Made by a program: the position numbers and the translations under genes. Shown here in pieces: positions 24,053 to 26,305 of a stretch of DNA of 26,305 nucleotides. The notes beneath the pieces are model-generated. The model had not been told where the DNA came from and searched no databases. It saw only the letters and a program-made list of their open reading frames with translations. The stretch is from assembly GCA_910578655.1 (NCBI GenBank), contig CAJTQE010000001.1:23988-50292 (forward strand). The letters are read 5' to 3'. Source of the DNA: an uncultured Christensenella sp. Its GTDB lineage: Bacteria > Bacillota > Clostridia > Christensenellales > Borkfalkiaceae. The first letter of the stretch is position 1, and each line of letters begins with the position of its first letter.

Positions 24053-24721
24053 ATGGCAAACGTATTGGACGAAGAAACCGGCCCCGTAAGAGAAGAGGGG
24101 CGCGAAATCAACGTCATAGCAAAACAGATTCCGGTTCAGGTCGGAATCGGTTCGAAAATTTTCGAGGTATTGTTATGGATACTCGGAATTATTCCCGGAC
24201 TGATATTTCTTTTAGTAAAGATTAAGGCTGCGCAGTATCTGCGCCAGCTTGAGCAGAAGTTACAGCACGACGCTTCGCAGATTGACAACTATCTCGAACA
24301 GCGTGTGGTAATTCTGTCAAATCTTGCAAAGCTTGTAGATAAAGCGGTTAAGCTTGACAACGAGACGTTTACCGCTATCGCAGAAGCGCGCAGCGGAATT
24401 CATTCCGGCGACGGTAATGAAATGAGCGCGACATCCGCCAAGATAGATTCTATCGGCTGGAATATTAACAGAACTTTTGAAAATTATCCCGATTTAAGGG
24501 CTCATTCCGAAATTTCAGACGCGATACAGCAAAACTCGTATTTGCAGAAGGAAATTACCGCCGCTCGCGAGCAATACAACGATACGGTTAATACCTGGAA
24601 CAGGGAAATTCAGGTCTGGCCCGCCAAGATGATAGTTGCCGCAAAGCAGGGCTACACCACCAGAATTCCTTTTATTGCAAGCAAACAAATAAAGGAACAG
24701 TCTACGGGCGTGTTCTTCTGA
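24053..24721 (+). CDS. LemA family membrane protein
   Basis: The 222-residue protein has an N-terminal tail of about 35 residues, one membrane helix (about 36-56, KIFEVLLWILGIIPGLIFLL) and the long helical LemA domain. The core motif QIDNYLEQRVVILSNLAKLV (residues 76-95) matches the family, and an RTFENYPDLR segment is also typical. LemA proteins occur in many bacteria and often pair with a second membrane protein; their exact role is not established. The N-terminal extension before the helix is longer than in the shortest LemA proteins. The ATG has AGGAGA at 24038-24043. A strong terminator follows, so this ends the two-gene unit. Confidence 0.9.
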   Translation: MANVLDEETGPVREEGREINVIAKQIPVQVGIGSKIFEVLLWILGIIPGLIFLLVKIKAAQYLRQLEQKLQHDASQIDNYLEQRVVILSNLAKLVDKAVKLDNETFTAIAEARSGIHSGDGNEMSATSAKIDSIGWNINRTFENYPDLRAHSEISDAIQQNSYLQKEITAAREQYNDTVNTWNREIQVWPAKMIVAAKQGYTTRIPFIASKQIKEQSTGVFF

Positions 24722-24734
24722 TAAATATTTTTTG

Positions 24735-24774
24735 CGTCCGCCGCGCTTTTCCAAGCGCGGCGGACGTTTCGTTT
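24735..24774 (+). terminator. Intrinsic terminator after lemA-like gene
   Basis: A 14-bp perfect GC-rich stem (24735-24748 with 24753-24766) and a TTCC loop are followed by TTTCGTTT. It lies 13 bases after the LemA stop codon. Confidence 0.9.
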
Positions 24775-24833
24775 ATGCGGTTTGTTGAAAACAAACAAAA
24801 AATGTTAAAAACTTATTTTTATACATTTTTTCA

Positions 24834-24885
24834 TTATAATTATGCATAAAATCGGGTTTTTTGTGTTATTTTTGCATAATTATAA
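24834..24885. repeat. 13-bp perfect inverted repeat upstream of substrate-binding gene
   Basis: TTATAATTATGCA (24834-24846) and TGCATAATTATAA (24873-24885) are exact reverse complements, with 26 bases between. The arms contain the first two of four related palindromes. Confidence 0.7.
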
Positions 24886-24949
24886 AATTTTTTTATATTT
24901 TTTATGCAAAACGATTGACAAACCGGCTATAACGCTTTATAATGCATAA
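24840..24949. promoter_or_regulatory. Four TTATGCATAA-like operator sites
   Basis: The sites are TTATGCATAA (24840-24849), TTTTGCATAA (24870-24879), TTATGCAAAA (24902-24911) and TAATGCATAA (24940-24949). Their centres are 30, 32 and 38 bases apart. The third lies just before the -35 box and the fourth overlaps the -10 box and start point, positions suited to a repressor. The regulator is unknown. Confidence 0.55.
24915..24943 (+). promoter_or_regulatory. Consensus promoter of the substrate-binding protein gene
   Basis: TTGACA (24915-24920), 17 bases and TATAAT (24938-24943) match the sigma-A consensus perfectly. Such a strong promoter with overlapping palindromes suggests tight repression. 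Confidence 0.85.
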
Positions 24950-25032
24950 CAATACATAGTAAAAGGGATAGATTATCCGCTTTACAAAATTATTCTTTTC
25001 AAAATTGAAAAATAAATCGGAGGATATATATT

Positions 25033-26305
25033 ATGAAAAAGAATTGGAAGAAACTGACCGCAGTAGCGGTTTCCTGTGTTATGGCTTCCTCTATGGCTAT
25101 CGGTCTTGCTGCCTGCGGCGGAGATGAGCCCGGCCCCGGTGACGGTTTGAAACAAGGAACCTATCGCACCTATTCGTCGGCTTTGCCTTCAAACTGGAAC
25201 GAACTTTCCTATGAAGACAACATTAACTCCACTATGATAGGATTTTTAACAAGTTCCTTTGTGGAATGGGACTATGTGTTTGACGAAGCAAAGGGCGGAA
25301 AATATAAAGCAGACGGCACGGTTAATGGCGACGCAATAGTGGAAAATGAGGTTGAAACCGTATATTCCGCAGCAACTAAATTTGAAGACGTTACGTCTGC
25401 CGTCGCCAATAAATGGGGCTATACCGCCGATCAGGTAAAAGCAGGCGGATACGCTTATAAAATTACTCTTCGCGAGGACCTTAAATGGGACGACGGTACC
25501 CCCATCGACGCAAGCGATTTCGTATACTCTATGAAAGAACAGCTTAACCCTCTGTTCAAGCACTACCGTTATTCAAGCTATTTAGAGCAGATTCCCATTG
25601 TAAATGCAGGCGGATACGTAAATCAGGGTTCAAGCGGCTGGTTCTCCGCACACTCTCCTTATTCTAAGTTTGAAGAGAGCATTTACAGTAAACTCATATT
25701 CACGCTCGGCAGCAGTAAAGAAAACGCTGATTACGGCGGTGCGGTTTGCAGTTTAAGAGGCGCGGCAGGCGTTCCTGCTGCCTGGACGAAGAACGATCTC
25801 GCAGCACATTTTGTAAATACGGGTTTTAACGGCAAAGCAGAAACTACTGTTGCGGCTATACTTGCGCTTGAAGGCAAAACTTATTCGGAGATAGTTGCGA
25901 ATACCGCTTTAAAGGCGGCGTTTGACGCGGTTCTTGCAACATGGAAAACAGAGGATAACGAAGAGCTTGACTTCTTCGTAACGAATTATACCTATCCCGA
26001 AATGAGTTTCGATAAAGTCGGCTTATATTCCGAAAGCAAGTACGAATTGACTCTCTGCCTTTCGGCGCAGCTGCCCGATTATCCTTTGAATGAAGACGGT
26101 TCGCTTAATTTCTGGGCTGCTTACTATATGTCAGGTCTTCCCCTTGTTAAAGAGGATTTATTCGAAAGCTGCAAGAAGGAGCCTGCAGCGGGTTCAACGC
26201 TTTGGACTACGAATTACAACACTTCAAAGGACACCACTGCAAGCTGGGGACCCTATAAGATTGCAGACTATCAGTCGGGAAAATCTTATACGCTTGTAAA
26301 AAATG
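25033..26305 (+). CDS. Oligopeptide/nickel-type ABC transporter substrate-binding lipoprotein (3' truncated by window edge)
   Basis: The reading frame runs from the ATG at 25033, with GGAGG at 25019-25023, to the last base without a stop; 424 residues are visible. The N-terminus is a lipoprotein signal (MKKNWKKLTAVAVSC, hydrophobic, then lipobox LAAC with C28), followed by a Gly/Pro linker. YKITLREDLKWDDGTPIDAS and DFVYSMKEQLNP match the signature of family 5 solute-binding proteins (OppA/DppA type), which hold peptides or similar ligands outside the membrane for an ABC importer. Family 5 proteins are usually 500-600 residues, so up to about 150-200 remain outside the window. Permease and ATPase genes would be expected next. 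The ligand cannot be told from this part. Confidence 0.9.
   Translation, partial: MKKNWKKLTAVAVSCVMASSMAIGLAACGGDEPGPGDGLKQGTYRTYSSALPSNWNELSYEDNINSTMIGFLTSSFVEWDYVFDEAKGGKYKADGTVNGDAIVENEVETVYSAATKFEDVTSAVANKWGYTADQVKAGGYAYKITLREDLKWDDGTPIDASDFVYSMKEQLNPLFKHYRYSSYLEQIPIVNAGGYVNQGSSGWFSAHSPYSKFEESIYSKLIFTLGSSKENADYGGAVCSLRGAAGVPAAWTKNDLAAHFVNTGFNGKAETTVAAILALEGKTYSEIVANTALKAAFDAVLATWKTEDNEELDFFVTNYTYPEMSFDKVGLYSESKYELTLCLSAQLPDYPLNEDGSLNFWAAYYMSGLPLVKEDLFESCKKEPAAGSTLWTTNYNTSKDTTASWGPYKIADYQSGKSYTLVKN

Larger units (their letters stand above)
24722..25032. other. 311-base regulatory intergenic region
   Basis: This gap holds the LemA terminator, a small hairpin (GTTTGTT/AACAAAC, 24780-24796), a very AT-rich stretch, a 13-bp inverted repeat, four TTATGCATAA-like palindromes, a consensus promoter and a leader of about 83 bases. 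The leader contains a small GGATA/TATCC hairpin (24966-24978) and GGAGG at 25019-25023. No coding region is supported. Confidence 0.7.

Noticed and set aside
24905..24921. A near match to a CcpA cre site (ATGCAAAACGATTGACA) before the substrate-binding gene
   Set aside because: The spacing between TG-AA and CG is one base too long for the cre consensus, and the bases are better explained by the TTATGCAAAA palindrome and the -35 box.

Overview
The window looks like chromosomal DNA of a Gram-positive anaerobe of the Clostridia type, probably a gut commensal. The reasons are Shine-Dalgarno sites of the AGGAGG type, extended -10 promoters, lipoproteins with lipoboxes, a DUF5685 cluster, a GPH sugar symporter beside glycosidases, and a large serine recombinase of the clostridial conjugative-element kind. 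I could not assign genus or species. No tRNA, rRNA or CRISPR array was seen.

Region 1 (1-4023) is housekeeping: the 3' part of a class I aminotransferase, a small P-loop protein behind its own promoter, threonine synthase closed by a perfect palindromic terminator, and tryptophanyl-tRNA synthetase with its own promoter.

Region 2 (4041-10068) is a tightly packed set that follows trpS by 17 bases: a DUF5685 protein, a degenerate J-domain/TPR protein with a nine-cysteine tail, a multi-pass membrane protein, a large lipoprotein, a second TPR protein with its own nine-cysteine tail, and an RlmD-type 23S rRNA methyltransferase with an extra C-terminal domain. The two cysteine-tailed proteins are paralogues that bracket the membrane protein and lipoprotein. 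This is the best candidate here for an undescribed system.

Region 3 (10159-about 19656) is a rhamnoside-use locus. A minus-strand AraC-type regulator is divergent from a GH3 glycosidase, a GPH symporter with a long charged tail, a GH78 alpha-L-rhamnosidase and a rhamnulokinase. Neither glycosidase has a signal peptide, so I infer that a rhamnose-containing glycoside is imported and cut in the cytoplasm. A pair of direct repeats 20 bases apart lies in the divergent promoter region, where it could serve both autoregulation and activation.

Region 4 (about 19657-21745) is a decayed mobile-element remnant. It replaces the 3' end of the rhamnulokinase gene, carries an out-of-frame gene fragment, a small accessory gene behind a strong promoter with operator-like repeats, a small gene broken by two frameshifts, and a serine recombinase that ends early.

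Region 5 (21767-26305) holds a two-TM protein of unknown function paired with a LemA protein, a strong terminator, and a 311-base intergenic region with four TTATGCATAA-like palindromes and a consensus promoter. These lie in front of an oligopeptide-type substrate-binding lipoprotein that runs off the window end.
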